This document shows positions 35,768 to 45,522 of a DNA stretch of 64,000 bases, piece after piece (the first letter of the stretch is position 1; each line of letters opens with the position of its first letter). The stretch comes from Aeriscardovia aeriphila (GTDB lineage Bacteria; Actinomycetota; Actinomycetes; Actinomycetales; Bifidobacteriaceae): NCBI RefSeq assembly GCF_002259595.1, contig NZ_MWWU01000002.1, forward strand, positions 558,001 through 622,000, given 5' to 3'. A model generated the notes under the pieces. The model was not told where the DNA came from. It searched no databases and saw only the letters and a program-made list of their open reading frames with translations. The translations under genes were made by a program, and so were the position numbers.

Positions 35768-36976
35768 ATGAGAACACTTCGCCGCATACTGCACAAACTC
35801 AGTTTCCTTGGCCCGAGCTTCGTCGCCGCAGTCGCCTACCTTGACCCCGGCAATTTCGCAACCAACTTCTCTGCCGGCTCAACCTACGGCTACATGCTTA
35901 TCTGGGTGGTCGTCGTGGCCAACCTCATGGCCATGCTCATCCAATACCTCGCCGCCCGCATCGGTATTCTCACCGGCAAAACGCTCGCCGAACTCATCGC
36001 TGAACGCACGAGCCGGCCGATGCGCTTGCTCTACTGGCTACAAGCCCAGATTGTCACTATCGCAACCGACATGGCTGAAGTAGTGGGCGGTGCCGTAGCT
36101 CTCTACATTCTTTTCCGCATGCCCATCGTCATCGGTGCTCTCGTCACAGTGGCAATCTCCACGCTCATTTTGTTGCTGCAAAATAGGTCGTGGCAGCAGC
36201 TTTTCGAGTGGGCGATTATTGCGATGGTTCTCGCCATCACGGGACTCATTTTTTGGGATCTCGCCGCTTCCCACCCGCAAGCCCTCCCCTTGCTCGCCGG
36301 TTTGCAGCCGAAATTTGACGGTAAGGAAAGCCTCGTTTTGGCGGCAGGCATTCTGGGCGCTACCGTCATGCCCCACGCAATTTACGCCCACTCGGCTCTC
36401 GTTCGCGACCGTTTCGGCGTGATCGGTGAACACAAGCACAACGCGATGCTCAAAGCGACCGCTCTCGACATTGTTCTTTCCATGCTCATCGCAGGCGCGG
36501 TGAATGGTGCGATGGTGGTGATCGCTGCTGCCGCATTCCACGGCATGCCGGGCGGTGACACTTTGGAAGGTGCGCATCACCTCATCTCTTCGGTGCTCGG
36601 CGCTGGCCCTGCTCTCGCGTTTGCTTTGGCACTCTTCATTGCTGGCCTTGCTTCAACGACGGTCGGCTCCTACTCAGGCTCGGTGGTGATGAACGGCCTG
36701 CTGACCATTGAAGTCACGCCTTTGGTGTCCCGCTTGGTGACCGCGATTCCAGCGGTGGTGATTTTGGCGCTCGGCGTTGATCCAACCCGCACTTTGGTGA
36801 TTTCACAGGTAGTGTTGAGCTTTGGCATTCCTTTTGTTCTGATCCCACTGCTCACTTTGACGGCTCGTCGCTCGGTGGTTGCACGCCCGTTGCCCAAGCT
36901 CGTCTACTGGCTGGCAGTGGTGTGCACTGCGCTCATCATTGCGTTGAACATTGCTCTGCTTATCTCCTTGGTTTGA
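35768..36976 (+). CDS. mntH: NRAMP-type divalent metal (manganese) transporter
   Basis: A 402-residue membrane protein with about eleven helices. The helix 1 metal site reads GPSFVAAVAYLDPGNFATN (DPGN motif) and the helix 6 site reads GATVMPHAIYAHSAL (MPHxxY-type). These define NRAMP proton-coupled Mn/Fe importers. A GAGGAC lies before the ATG. The ion is probably manganese, by analogy with MntH. The GATTATCA word directly follows its stop codon. Confidence 0.93.
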   Translation: MRTLRRILHKLSFLGPSFVAAVAYLDPGNFATNFSAGSTYGYMLIWVVVVANLMAMLIQYLAARIGILTGKTLAELIAERTSRPMRLLYWLQAQIVTIATDMAEVVGGAVALYILFRMPIVIGALVTVAISTLILLLQNRSWQQLFEWAIIAMVLAITGLIFWDLAASHPQALPLLAGLQPKFDGKESLVLAAGILGATVMPHAIYAHSALVRDRFGVIGEHKHNAMLKATALDIVLSMLIAGAVNGAMVVIAAAAFHGMPGGDTLEGAHHLISSVLGAGPALAFALALFIAGLASTTVGSYSGSVVMNGLLTIEVTPLVSRLVTAIPAVVILALGVDPTRTLVISQVVLSFGIPFVLIPLLTLTARRSVVARPLPKLVYWLAVVCTALIIALNIALLISLV

Positions 36977-37059
36977 GATTATCAGTGCTCACCACAGCCT
37001 TGCTAGTAAGCTTAAATTCATCTGCGCATGCTCGTGTGCGTCACGTTCAAGGAGGAATG

Positions 37060-37800
37060 ATGAGTGTCATGGATGATAAAAATGCTGCATTACCAGGCAA
37101 CGCTTCCGCGTATGATCTTGCAAACCTGCCTGCTGCTGAGCCTTCTGTACTCACCGGCAAACGCATTCTGTTCCTTGGCAGTTCCGTGACCTATGGAGCT
37201 GCTTCGCAAGGGCAATCTTTCGTTGACCTCTTCGCCGCTCTGGACAGTGTTCAGGCGACGAAAGAAGCGATTTCCGGTACAACATTAGTTGACCGGCCTT
37301 CTACTTGGGCTGAGCAGATGTTTGGTAACGGGGATAGTTACGTTACCCGCTTGCAAAAGTATGATTCTCACACGGATTTTGACGCTATTGTGTTCCAGCT
37401 TTCCACAAATGATGCCACCACGCATCAGCCGCTCGGCGAAATCAGCTCCTCATTCGACCCGTCAGATTTCGATGTGCTCACCATCACGGGTGCGCTCGAG
37501 TTTATAGCGAGCTATTGCGCTCACCACTGGGCTGCTCCCCTGGTTTTCTACACGGGTTCGTACTACGAGAGCCCCGAATATTCAGACATGGTGACGAGGC
37601 TTCGTGAGCTCGCCGAGAAATGGCATTTCGCTGTGATTGACCTCTTCAGCGACAGCGCCTTCAATGCCATTCCTCGCGCAGACTACACACTCTTCATGGC
37701 CGACCCCATCCACCCCACCAAAGCCGGCTACCTGCGCTGGTGGTACCCCGAGATGAAAGCACAATTGATCTCAACCTTGAGCACAGTTTCTCAGGCCTAG
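37060..37800 (+). CDS. SGNH/GDSL-family hydrolase
   Basis: A 246-residue cytoplasmic esterase-like enzyme. The nucleophile Ser is in ILFLGSSVTYGAASQG, the block III Asn is in QLSTNDATTH, and the catalytic Asp-His pair is in FMADPIHPTKAGY. It lacks a signal peptide. AAGGAGG favours the ATG at 37060; ATGs at 37057 and 37069 are alternatives. The substrate is unknown. The longer reading frame upstream (from 36922) overlaps mntH and is unlikely to be used. Confidence 0.85.
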   Translation: MSVMDDKNAALPGNASAYDLANLPAAEPSVLTGKRILFLGSSVTYGAASQGQSFVDLFAALDSVQATKEAISGTTLVDRPSTWAEQMFGNGDSYVTRLQKYDSHTDFDAIVFQLSTNDATTHQPLGEISSSFDPSDFDVLTITGALEFIASYCAHHWAAPLVFYTGSYYESPEYSDMVTRLRELAEKWHFAVIDLFSDSAFNAIPRADYTLFMADPIHPTKAGYLRWWYPEMKAQLISTLSTVSQA

Positions 37801-37811
37801 CAGCTCAATAC

Positions 37812-37852
37812 ACAAAATGGGTGAGAGGGATCTTGCTCCCCCTCACCCATTC
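37812..37852 (-). terminator. Terminator between SGNH hydrolase and R-M gene
   Basis: A strong hairpin of AATGGGTGAG with CTCACCCATT and an inner GGG/CCC stem. On the minus strand it is followed by TTTTGTGT, so it ends the restriction-modification transcript. It may also serve the convergent hydrolase gene. Confidence 0.85.
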
Positions 37853-37859
37853 ATGATTA

Positions 37860-40643
37860 TCACTTCTCGTTCTTGGTCATTTCTGCGTAGTTATTGAAGA
37901 GGATCTGCAATCGCTCTTCATTCGTTGCACACGGCTTTGATGCTCCAAAGGCGAGGTCCACCACCTTATCCAACGCAATGTGTGCTTTTCGCAGGTCAAT
38001 AGGCATGTAGGCTGGATCATACAAGTCAGCCAGCGACTGCCCTTGATAATTAGCGCGAGCTTCCAATACAGCTTTGCCTGCTGCAATCACCTTTTGGCGA
38101 AGCTCCTCGGATACTTGCAGTAGTGGCAGATTATTCCACACCACAGTATTGGAAAAGCTACAACTGATTCCTAGTCTTCCACCAATAGCCTTTTGCCACG
38201 TCATAAACATTGATGATTCGATGATTGCAAAATTGAAACCGTAAGGATCAGAACATGTGTAGACCTTATCACCTGCGATAATACTCGGATCATAATAGTC
38301 ACAAGTCGCATATTCACGTCTCTCGCTGAATACACGCGGAATGGCAAGATATGCGACACTAGGCTGATGATTTTCATCAAAAAGCCAAGCGGTGGCAGCT
38401 TTTTCTCTCGTCGGTTTTTTCTTACTAGAAAGTCTAAACTCACGTACGGCAGCAACACGATGTGATATGAAAGAAGATCGCCTCATCTCACCAGGCGTAG
38501 CATCTTGAAGCCACAGGCACCAGCGATCAGTGTTATTAATCAGTTCTTTTCCCATTCGGAATGGTCGAACATATTTTGATGCAACGGGATCAGCCATTGC
38601 CTCATCATATTCTTCGCGAGAATTGATGATCAAATGGCCACCATCTGTAGGCTTCGATCCAAACCTCGCTTCAGCAAGTCCTGGCAACGGCTTCATTCTC
38701 TTTTCAACGAAGACATTGGGAGCATCAATCAAATATCCGTTAATATTCTGGGCAGTTCTTCCTACTGGTTCACCCGTAATATCCGGATATTCAAAGAGAA
38801 CAGGAGAAACAGCACCCTTACTCATACCGATAATCTCGACGTGAACATGAGCAATATCCGTGCTTTGCGCATTCCACGAAAAAGTCTGATGAGCAAACGA
38901 AATCTTCCAGCCCATACCAAACAACGGTTTGAACAGAGCAGGAACTGGCTGACCTTGAGTAATTGAGTTCGTAGAAACGAACGCGAACTGAGCGCCAGGA
39001 ACTTCATTCAAATAATGCGCTGCCTTATAATGCCAGCCTGTGGAATAATCCAAGTAACCGTCATAATCCTTGCCCATGAGCTCTTGCAAGTCAGCCTTCT
39101 GGTCTCCGCTCTTCAAGTACTGACCCACAAACGGAGGGTTACCCATCACATAATTGCACTCAGAAGCAGGGAGCAATTCATTCCAGTCGTAGCGCAAAGC
39201 ATTCGCTTGAACGATGTTGCCGGAATCATGCAAAGGCAGGTGTGGGAGAGCCTGACTAGCAATAATCTCCGTATCGTCGAGTGCCTGCTGCTCGGCAATC
39301 CACAGGGCAGTTTTCGCCACGGCCACTGCGAAGTCGTTAATCTCAATGCCATGCATCTGGTCAATAGAAACCTTGACCAGCGAGTTGTCACCACCCAAGT
39401 CAATGAAGCCTTGACCGTTCAGCATGTCAGCGAGAGCTTGGTTCTCGAGTTCACGCAACCTCAAGAAGGTTTCCGTCAGGAAGTTACCTGAGCCACAGGC
39501 AGGGTCAAGGAACTGAAGGCTAGCCAGTTTATCTTGATACGCTACCAGACGGTTCTTCCTCTTGATTTCTGTAAGGTGAGGATCATTCTCAATAGAAGCC
39601 AATTCAGCTTTCAAACGGTCCAAGAAGAGCGGGTCGATTACTCGGTGAATATTCTTCACCGTGGTGTAATGCATACCACCCTGTCGGCGTTGATCATGGC
39701 TCAACGTCTCTTCCATCAAAGAGCCGAAAATAACCGGAGAAATATCCTTCCAGGTGAAATTCTCACCGGCGTTGATCAGAGCGTCGCGAATTTCCTCACT
39801 AAACTGTGGGATCTCAATTTTCCCGCGGAAAAGGCCACCGTTGACGTACGGGAAATCTCGCAGGTCCCTCTCCAAATACGGGTCGCGCTCGCTCTCCTTC
39901 GTGTCCAGAACTTCGAAAAGTTCGACAATAGCGCGGCGCAAATGCTCAGCATCCGTTGCCTTCACATAGTTAGTGAAAGCGTTCGGCGTAAACAGGTTGG
40001 CATCCTCGGCATACAAGCAGAAGACGAAACGAACAGTCAACACTGCCAAAGCATGGTGGCTGGCTTCGTTATCAGGGTCAACATACTGTTTTGCCAAAGC
40101 ATTATGAAGGTTCGCCACCAGCAAGCCAGCCTTCTCGGAGAGTTGCTGTTGGATAACAATACGCGAGTGGTTGGGAGAGAAAATCTGACGGAACGTATCC
40201 AAATGCTCAGGAAGCTCTGTAAGGTCAAACTCATCAACCGGTGTGCCTTGAGCTTGTGGGTCAGTTTCAAGGTCATAGAATCGGAAATGCTTGAAGTTGC
40301 AGGTGCAAATAACACTTGGCTTCTTACTGAAAGGCAGACCGGACACATAGCGCACCGCCTGTTGCGCAGGGGTAACAGGAGTCCCCTGGCGCATTTCTGG
40401 CTTATCCAAGTCAACAGAAGCGCTCTTTTGTTCAACCAGGAAACGAGCATCAGGGAAAAGCGCATCAATATAGCCATTTCCTGCGGTTCGCTCCTCGAAA
40501 CTGACCTCAGCAGTGGGGTTTGGCCGGTGAAGAACATTCTCCAGCAAGTCGATCCAGAAGCATTGTGTTTCCTGCTTCTCATCGCCATGGCCTTCCCAGC
40601 GCTCAATGAAATCAAGCGTCGTCTGTTCCACCATCGATGCCAT
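37860..40643 (-). CDS. Single-chain restriction-modification enzyme, MmeI-type (IIG/IIL)
   Basis: A 927-residue protein with the layout of MmeI-like enzymes. The N-terminal PD-(D/E)xK nuclease has D60, E71 and K73 in YIDALFPDARFLVEQK. A helical spacer follows, then an N6-adenine methyltransferase with FLDPACGSGNFL (about 378-389) and the catalytic NPPF at 502-505, and a C-terminal target-recognition domain (about 600-850). One specificity domain would direct both cutting and modification. GAGGAG precedes the ATG. The recognition region is visibly more AT-rich than neighbouring genes, a sign of transfer. No separate methylase or specificity gene is nearby. Confidence 0.9.
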   Translation of the reverse strand: MASMVEQTTLDFIERWEGHGDEKQETQCFWIDLLENVLHRPNPTAEVSFEERTAGNGYIDALFPDARFLVEQKSASVDLDKPEMRQGTPVTPAQQAVRYVSGLPFSKKPSVICTCNFKHFRFYDLETDPQAQGTPVDEFDLTELPEHLDTFRQIFSPNHSRIVIQQQLSEKAGLLVANLHNALAKQYVDPDNEASHHALAVLTVRFVFCLYAEDANLFTPNAFTNYVKATDAEHLRRAIVELFEVLDTKESERDPYLERDLRDFPYVNGGLFRGKIEIPQFSEEIRDALINAGENFTWKDISPVIFGSLMEETLSHDQRRQGGMHYTTVKNIHRVIDPLFLDRLKAELASIENDPHLTEIKRKNRLVAYQDKLASLQFLDPACGSGNFLTETFLRLRELENQALADMLNGQGFIDLGGDNSLVKVSIDQMHGIEINDFAVAVAKTALWIAEQQALDDTEIIASQALPHLPLHDSGNIVQANALRYDWNELLPASECNYVMGNPPFVGQYLKSGDQKADLQELMGKDYDGYLDYSTGWHYKAAHYLNEVPGAQFAFVSTNSITQGQPVPALFKPLFGMGWKISFAHQTFSWNAQSTDIAHVHVEIIGMSKGAVSPVLFEYPDITGEPVGRTAQNINGYLIDAPNVFVEKRMKPLPGLAEARFGSKPTDGGHLIINSREEYDEAMADPVASKYVRPFRMGKELINNTDRWCLWLQDATPGEMRRSSFISHRVAAVREFRLSSKKKPTREKAATAWLFDENHQPSVAYLAIPRVFSERREYATCDYYDPSIIAGDKVYTCSDPYGFNFAIIESSMFMTWQKAIGGRLGISCSFSNTVVWNNLPLLQVSEELRQKVIAAGKAVLEARANYQGQSLADLYDPAYMPIDLRKAHIALDKVVDLAFGASKPCATNEERLQILFNNYAEMTKNEK

Positions 40644-40734
40644 ATGCCACTCCTCAACCTCGTACCCACATTCGTGAATTCTCTTAACAGTTTACAAGTT
40701 CATGCGCATCCAGCGGCTACGAGTTTTGGGCAAC

Positions 40735-40760
40735 AAAAAAGCCGGCAGGAACTGCCGGCT
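40735..40760 (-). terminator. Terminator of the aquaporin gene
   Basis: A perfect 9-bp stem AGCCGGCAG with CTGCCGGCT and a GAA loop. On the minus strand a TTTTTT run follows. It lies 53 bases after the aquaporin stop and separates it from the R-M gene. Confidence 0.92.
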
Positions 40761-40813
40761 AGTAAGCACAGAACATCAGAACGCTGAGAGATGAAGCGTG
40801 CTGATAATCTCAG

Positions 40814-41527
40814 TTAGGCCTCGAGAGCTGGACGAACCAGGAAACGATGCACGCAAGCGGCCAGAGCACCACCGACCAGTGGAGCCACAATAAACAGCCA
40901 CACCTGCGACAAAGCTTCACCACCGGCCAGCAGAGCCGGACCCAAAGAACGAGCAGGGTTCACAGAAGTGCCCGTGAAAGGCAGGCCCGTGAGCACGATA
41001 GCCATCAAAGAGACGCCGATAACCAGGCCAGCAATCTTGGAGTACTCAGCCTTAGCAGTAACGCCCAAGATTACCAGAACGAAGAAGAAGGTGAGCACCG
41101 TCTCAACCAGGAAAGCCTGACCCATGCCAGTGTGCAGTGCGGAAGCGTCACCATAGCCGTTCGTACCCAGCGAAGCATTGGAACCAGTGAAGGCAACGAG
41201 CAGGCCAGCGGCAGCAGTTGCGCCGAGAACCTGAGCGACCACGTAGCCGACGAAATCAGCAACGCTCATGCGGCCATCAATGAGCATGGCCAGGGAAACT
41301 GCTGGGTTCAGGTGAGCACCAGAAACATTACCCACAGAGTAAGCAGCAATGATAATCGAGATGCCGAAGGCCAGAGCGATGATCACCGAGCTCACGGCCA
41401 GAGGCGAACCCTCAAGCTTCACCTGGCCGACCAGAGTGTTAGCACCCACAACGGTGCCGCAACCCAAAGTCACCAGGATCAGAGTGCCGACGAACTCTGC
41501 GACATACTTACGAAAGTTCATAGTCAT
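40814..41527 (-). CDS. MIP-family channel, aquaporin (AqpZ-like)
   Basis: A 237-residue six-helix channel with both half-helix motifs: SGAHLNPAVSLAM and TSVNPARSLGPAL. The second loop, with NPARS and no Asp (NPARD) insert, fits water channels (AqpZ) better than glycerol facilitators (GlpF). An AGGATGAC lies before the ATG. It stands alone between LtaS-like and R-M genes, with its own terminator. Transport of water is inferred from the motif. Confidence 0.92.
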   Translation of the reverse strand: MTMNFRKYVAEFVGTLILVTLGCGTVVGANTLVGQVKLEGSPLAVSSVIIALAFGISIIIAAYSVGNVSGAHLNPAVSLAMLIDGRMSVADFVGYVVAQVLGATAAAGLLVAFTGSNASLGTNGYGDASALHTGMGQAFLVETVLTFFFVLVILGVTAKAEYSKIAGLVIGVSLMAIVLTGLPFTGTSVNPARSLGPALLAGGEALSQVWLFIVAPLVGGALAACVHRFLVRPALEA

Positions 41528-41665
41528 CCTTTCTTCCTCTACACGTCATACGCTTGCTGGAGTGCGAACATACCAGCAAGCTGACGTCTCCCATTGTCCT
41601 TTGTTGAGGAACAGTTATCAAGTTTTCAGCGCTGAGGTTGACACCCGACGCAACTGTGTCGCGAA

Positions 41666-43525
41666 CTACTCCGCAGAGTGAACCGTGCGGCCTGAAGCGT
41701 CGTGAGGAGCGTTCTTCATCTCCAGAATGTTCGTCGCATAGAACTTGGAGTAGTACGACAATTCCTCGTCCACATGAGCCAGACCATCCTTCTCGATCAA
41801 GGTCTTATGCGAGGAGGCGAGGTTCGTACCCAAGCCCAACCTCTCGCCTGGAATCTTGATTCCCAACGAGTTGACAATGGTTGGCATGTAGTCGAATGGA
41901 GCGTACTGACGGTTATGCGTCTTGAAGTCCTTATTGGTGAAGGCCGGGTTCAAGAACAGGTTGTACGTCGTGCGCTCGTAGTGAGGATCCCAATTCTTAA
42001 AGAAGTTCGGGTCCATGGACAGGTGGTCGCCAGTCACCACAATGGTCGTGTTCTGGTAGAACGGCTGGGCTTGAATCCAGCGGATGAAGTCATACACCTG
42101 CTTTTGCGAGTGGAAGATCACGTCAGCATACTGGTTGCCAAACAGACGCTGCGTCTCTGGCTCTAGGTAACCGTCTGGGAAGTGCGTATCCGCGTTTTCC
42201 ATCACAAAGTGGAATGGCTTACCCAGAGTCGACAAGCGGGTGATCTCTTCCTTGGCGTAGTTGTACAGCTTGTTATCCTCAAAGCCCCACCACACCTTGT
42301 AGTTCTCAGGGATCAAGTGCTGAGCCTTCGCATACTTCCAATCGAAGATCTTCAGATGCCCATGCTCAGTGAACATAGTAGTCAAACCGCCGAAATCAGC
42401 GTCGGCGCCAAACATTACCGTCTGGTTGTAACCGCGCTTGGCGAGCAGGTCGATTGTTCCCGTAGCACCAGGCATGAAGTTTCCTTGCAAGCCATAGGAG
42501 TTTCCATCGGTAGGAACCTTCATCGGGATGCCGAAAGTCATGTTGACCATGCCAGCCACCGACCAGCTGGAACCATAGGTTTGGTGTGGGCCGCCCCAGG
42601 TGGAACGGTTCGAGAAGTGAACAGCGTCCTTCTCCTCGCTCAACTTCATCATGTCCGGGATGAGGTTGTGCTCCATATAGCCGCCATGAGCCTTATCCAA
42701 GTAAGAGTTTTCAAAGCTCTCAAAGTAAATATGAATGAGGTTGCGCTGCTTTTCAGGGTATTGCAAGCGTGCGGTCGCTGGATTCACATAGTTGTTGGCA
42801 ATGAACTCAGACTTGACGGTGTAAGCCTTGATAATCTTGTCCAAATGGACTGTCGTGTAGGCGTACGTAGTGCCACCGATGAGCAAGAGAACACTCACCA
42901 CCCAGGCAGCAATTTTCACTACCTTATTGTGCAGAACAATGCGACCTTGCTTCGACAGTGCCAATGGCATAAACATGATGAGCAGCAGAACAAAAATGAT
43001 GCTCACTGCAAGGAAGACAGGGCGAGTTACGACATCAGTAATGCCATCGCCAACTGCTCCTGTCACCGGTGAGAAGAAGTTATAGATCATCTGCTCAGGC
43101 GTCATTCCTCCAAAGAAGGAATTAAACCACCATGCTGCACACCAAATAACCGTTCCCACCACAGCAAAGATGATCGCCACAACAGTGATGGTGATGGTTA
43201 GTGGTGTGAAATGGAACTTTTCCTTCTCCAGCTTGAGCTCTCCGTAAGCAAACGCCTTGAAGAAGGCGAATGCAACACCGAAGAGAAGAGCAAAGATGAT
43301 GTACCGAACATCAAATCGTCCGTAATAAGCAGCAGGTTCGAAAATGTAAGCGCGATGCCTAATGAAGCGAATTGTCAACAGTGTCACAAGATTAACAACA
43401 GCGATATCCAGAAGTACCGTTGCTATACCGTTCCATACTGATTTCGGGCGACGTAAGAGGAGGTCAACTCCTCCTGTCAATAGGCCGACCAGCAGCCAGA
43501 TTCCCACCATAACGACAGTTTGCAT
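41666..43525 (-). CDS. Membrane phosphoglycerol transferase / LTA synthase-like
   Basis: A 619-residue protein with five N-terminal membrane helices (about 1-230) followed by a large extracellular sulfatase-type alkaline phosphatase-like domain. The metal-binding start LIHIYFESFENSYLDK, the STWGGPHQTYGSSWSVAG region and TTIVVTGDHLSMDP are family landmarks. Such proteins polymerise or attach glycerol phosphate from phosphatidylglycerol to wall glycolipids or polysaccharides. Bifidobacteria carry glycerolphosphate-containing wall polymers, which fits. I cannot separate LtaS from an OpgB-like enzyme. Confidence 0.88.
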   Translation of the reverse strand: MQTVVMVGIWLLVGLLTGGVDLLLRRPKSVWNGIATVLLDIAVVNLVTLLTIRFIRHRAYIFEPAAYYGRFDVRYIIFALLFGVAFAFFKAFAYGELKLEKEKFHFTPLTITITVVAIIFAVVGTVIWCAAWWFNSFFGGMTPEQMIYNFFSPVTGAVGDGITDVVTRPVFLAVSIIFVLLLIMFMPLALSKQGRIVLHNKVVKIAAWVVSVLLLIGGTTYAYTTVHLDKIIKAYTVKSEFIANNYVNPATARLQYPEKQRNLIHIYFESFENSYLDKAHGGYMEHNLIPDMMKLSEEKDAVHFSNRSTWGGPHQTYGSSWSVAGMVNMTFGIPMKVPTDGNSYGLQGNFMPGATGTIDLLAKRGYNQTVMFGADADFGGLTTMFTEHGHLKIFDWKYAKAQHLIPENYKVWWGFEDNKLYNYAKEEITRLSTLGKPFHFVMENADTHFPDGYLEPETQRLFGNQYADVIFHSQKQVYDFIRWIQAQPFYQNTTIVVTGDHLSMDPNFFKNWDPHYERTTYNLFLNPAFTNKDFKTHNRQYAPFDYMPTIVNSLGIKIPGERLGLGTNLASSHKTLIEKDGLAHVDEELSYYSKFYATNILEMKNAPHDASGRTVHSAE

Positions 43526-43569
43526 AGATTCCTACAATCTCTTTATTGATACTCCTGGTTGGGTGCTCG

Positions 43570-43600
43570 TCAGCTGAGTACTCATCAGTTGAGTACTCCG
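43570..43600. repeat. 15-bp tandem repeat, two copies
   Basis: CAGCTGAGTACTCAT is followed at once by CAGTTGAGTACTCCG, in the 260-base gap upstream of the LtaS-like gene. Related GGTACCC and CAGTACTGG elements follow to 43626. They may form part of its promoter region. Nothing else is recognisable in this gap. Confidence 0.6.
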
Positions 43601-43785
43601 AATTGGGTACCCAAGTTCAGTACTGGGGTGAGGTGCACCTTTGCCACTCCTGAAGTGTACCGTGCCATATACACCTTAGATGACGTAACAAGCGCACGTG
43701 CGGTTATGTTAGCTTTTGTTTCATAATGTTTCGTATTGTGAGTTTCTTCTGCTCTACGACTACTCTCGTTATCAGACGCCTTACC

Positions 43786-45309
43786 TTAGCCCCATGGGAT
43801 GTTCAGATTGTCACTGACCAAGGGCTCTGAACTCGCAATTCTTTTTGCGCGAATGAGCACATGTTCACCATGGGCATTTGTCGTCGCAAAAACAGTGATA
43901 TCCGATCCATCCTTGAGTTTCAACTTTTTTCGTAAACTCACTGGGGTGAAGGGAGCATTGCGAACCACAATGTTGGCATGCGTCAGCTGGCTTGTCAGCT
44001 GGCGCAAGTCCTTCTTTGCAAAGCCACTCACCTGTTCAATAACAAAGCCCTTGGCTGGAATCGTGCTGGCAATCTCGAGGCGGCCGCCCACAAAAAGGTG
44101 CGAGTTCTCCTCCAACGCTTCCAAGCTAAAAGCCTGAGCAAAAGCTCCAAAACAGCCGGCCTTCATCACGCTGGCGTTTGGCTCCCAGAGCAACTGCCCC
44201 TCCAGATTATCAGTCTGCTTTCTCACTGGCGTAACTGTTTTCATCTGCGTCGATCCCTTCACCGTGAAAATGCGCGCAAAAGAGGAAGGACTGCCCGTCA
44301 GCGCGAAATCCGCCTTCTGGGCGAACTGCTGGCACGTACCACCTTCACGTGTCAGTGGCTGCTGGGATTGATCAGTGAGATCAGCGCACACGAGGCGGTC
44401 GAGGTGCTCGCGCTGATAATCATGAGTAGTACGGCGCATATCGAGCACCACAAGCAGCTCTTTACACTCGCCTTTCACCGAAACGATATGAACCTCAGTT
44501 GCGAAGGGCGCAAGATCATCGACAGTTTTGTGCCAGTCGAGCATGGGGGACAGCTTGAGAAGTACGAAATGGGCCTTCTGCGCCAAATTTTCCAGCAAGT
44601 TGAGAACATTGGGCTCGCAATCAGCGAGAGCATAGGTGCGGTTTCCGTGAGCGTCACGACGCGCTGGATCCAGCATGATGACGTCAACAGCGGGCATGGC
44701 GGCCAGGAAATCCTTCGCATTACGATGATGAACTTCAACGCGATCAGAAATGCCAAGCTGCTGGAGATTATGACTGACAATTGTGCACAGCTGCTCGTTG
44801 CGCTCGACATAATAAGCATGGTGGGCTTTCTGCGCGATAGTGGCGAAATCAACACCAAAACCGCCAGTGAGGTCAGCGAAAGTAAATGATTCGCTAGCAT
44901 TTCTCGTATCAGTAGCATTTCTCGCATCGCTCAGTTGGCCAACAAGTGTGCATACCAGGTGGGCCTTGTATTCTGCGGCCTGTTGTGATGAGCATTGTTC
45001 CATAGGAACGCGAGAAGGATAGAGCAGGTGCGGGGTGGCTGCCCAGGAAGGAAGTTTGCGAGTGGCAATCTGACGTCCTGAAATTTGCTGGAGAACCCAG
45101 GCCAGGTCAGGACAACGAGGAGTTTTCACAGCAGCGTTGCTCTCCCCAGTGCCTTGCTTCCAAGGAAGTTTTGCATGCAATGCCAAGCTGTCAATGTCAT
45201 CGTCAGCATGGTCGTCTAGGTACTTCCACACTGTCGAATTGACAATCACATTATCGACGATTGTGGCACCTGCTTTCAGGTGCTCACTCTTTGTGTTGTC
45301 AACATTCAT
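43786..45309 (-). CDS. Class I SAM-dependent methyltransferase with THUMP-like C-terminus
   Basis: A protein of about 507 residues with motif I in FADLTGGFGVDFATIAQKAHHAYYVERNE and a catalytic-type loop DVIMLDPARRDAHGNRTY, which is unusual and diagnostic of this methyltransferase group. The C-terminal part (KGFVIEQVSGFAKKDLRQL) looks THUMP-like and might bind RNA. The ATG at 45309 has GAGG six bases before it; the ATG at 45321 is an alternative. The substrate, probably RNA, is not known. It is divergent from the YeiH-like exporter. Confidence 0.82.
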   Translation of the reverse strand: MNVDNTKSEHLKAGATIVDNVIVNSTVWKYLDDHADDDIDSLALHAKLPWKQGTGESNAAVKTPRCPDLAWVLQQISGRQIATRKLPSWAATPHLLYPSRVPMEQCSSQQAAEYKAHLVCTLVGQLSDARNATDTRNASESFTFADLTGGFGVDFATIAQKAHHAYYVERNEQLCTIVSHNLQQLGISDRVEVHHRNAKDFLAAMPAVDVIMLDPARRDAHGNRTYALADCEPNVLNLLENLAQKAHFVLLKLSPMLDWHKTVDDLAPFATEVHIVSVKGECKELLVVLDMRRTTHDYQREHLDRLVCADLTDQSQQPLTREGGTCQQFAQKADFALTGSPSSFARIFTVKGSTQMKTVTPVRKQTDNLEGQLLWEPNASVMKAGCFGAFAQAFSLEALEENSHLFVGGRLEIASTIPAKGFVIEQVSGFAKKDLRQLTSQLTHANIVVRNAPFTPVSLRKKLKLKDGSDITVFATTNAHGEHVLIRAKRIASSEPLVSDNLNIPWG

Positions 45310-45522
45310 ACTCTGCCTCATTCTTCGCTTGTTTCCTGCATGCTCATCTCAGGCTGCTGGGGATTGCTGCGCTCGCCACAACTTTCCTGGCCTGTTTTCC
45401 TGGCCTGTTGCGTTTGCTCATCTCAGACCCATACTATTCTCACTGCACTGATAAGATTGAACGATTCTGTACAAGTTCACTGACGACTTGCTTGCGTCAT
45501 GACGACCCAAGGAGAACAGACC

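Noticed and set aside
35470-35796. 108-codon minus-strand ORF upstream of mntH
   Set aside because: It overlaps the mntH promoter and hairpins, has no ribosome binding site and no protein-like pattern.
39534-40787. 417-codon frame opposite the R-M gene
   Set aside because: Shadow of the methyltransferase/nuclease gene and it runs through a terminator.
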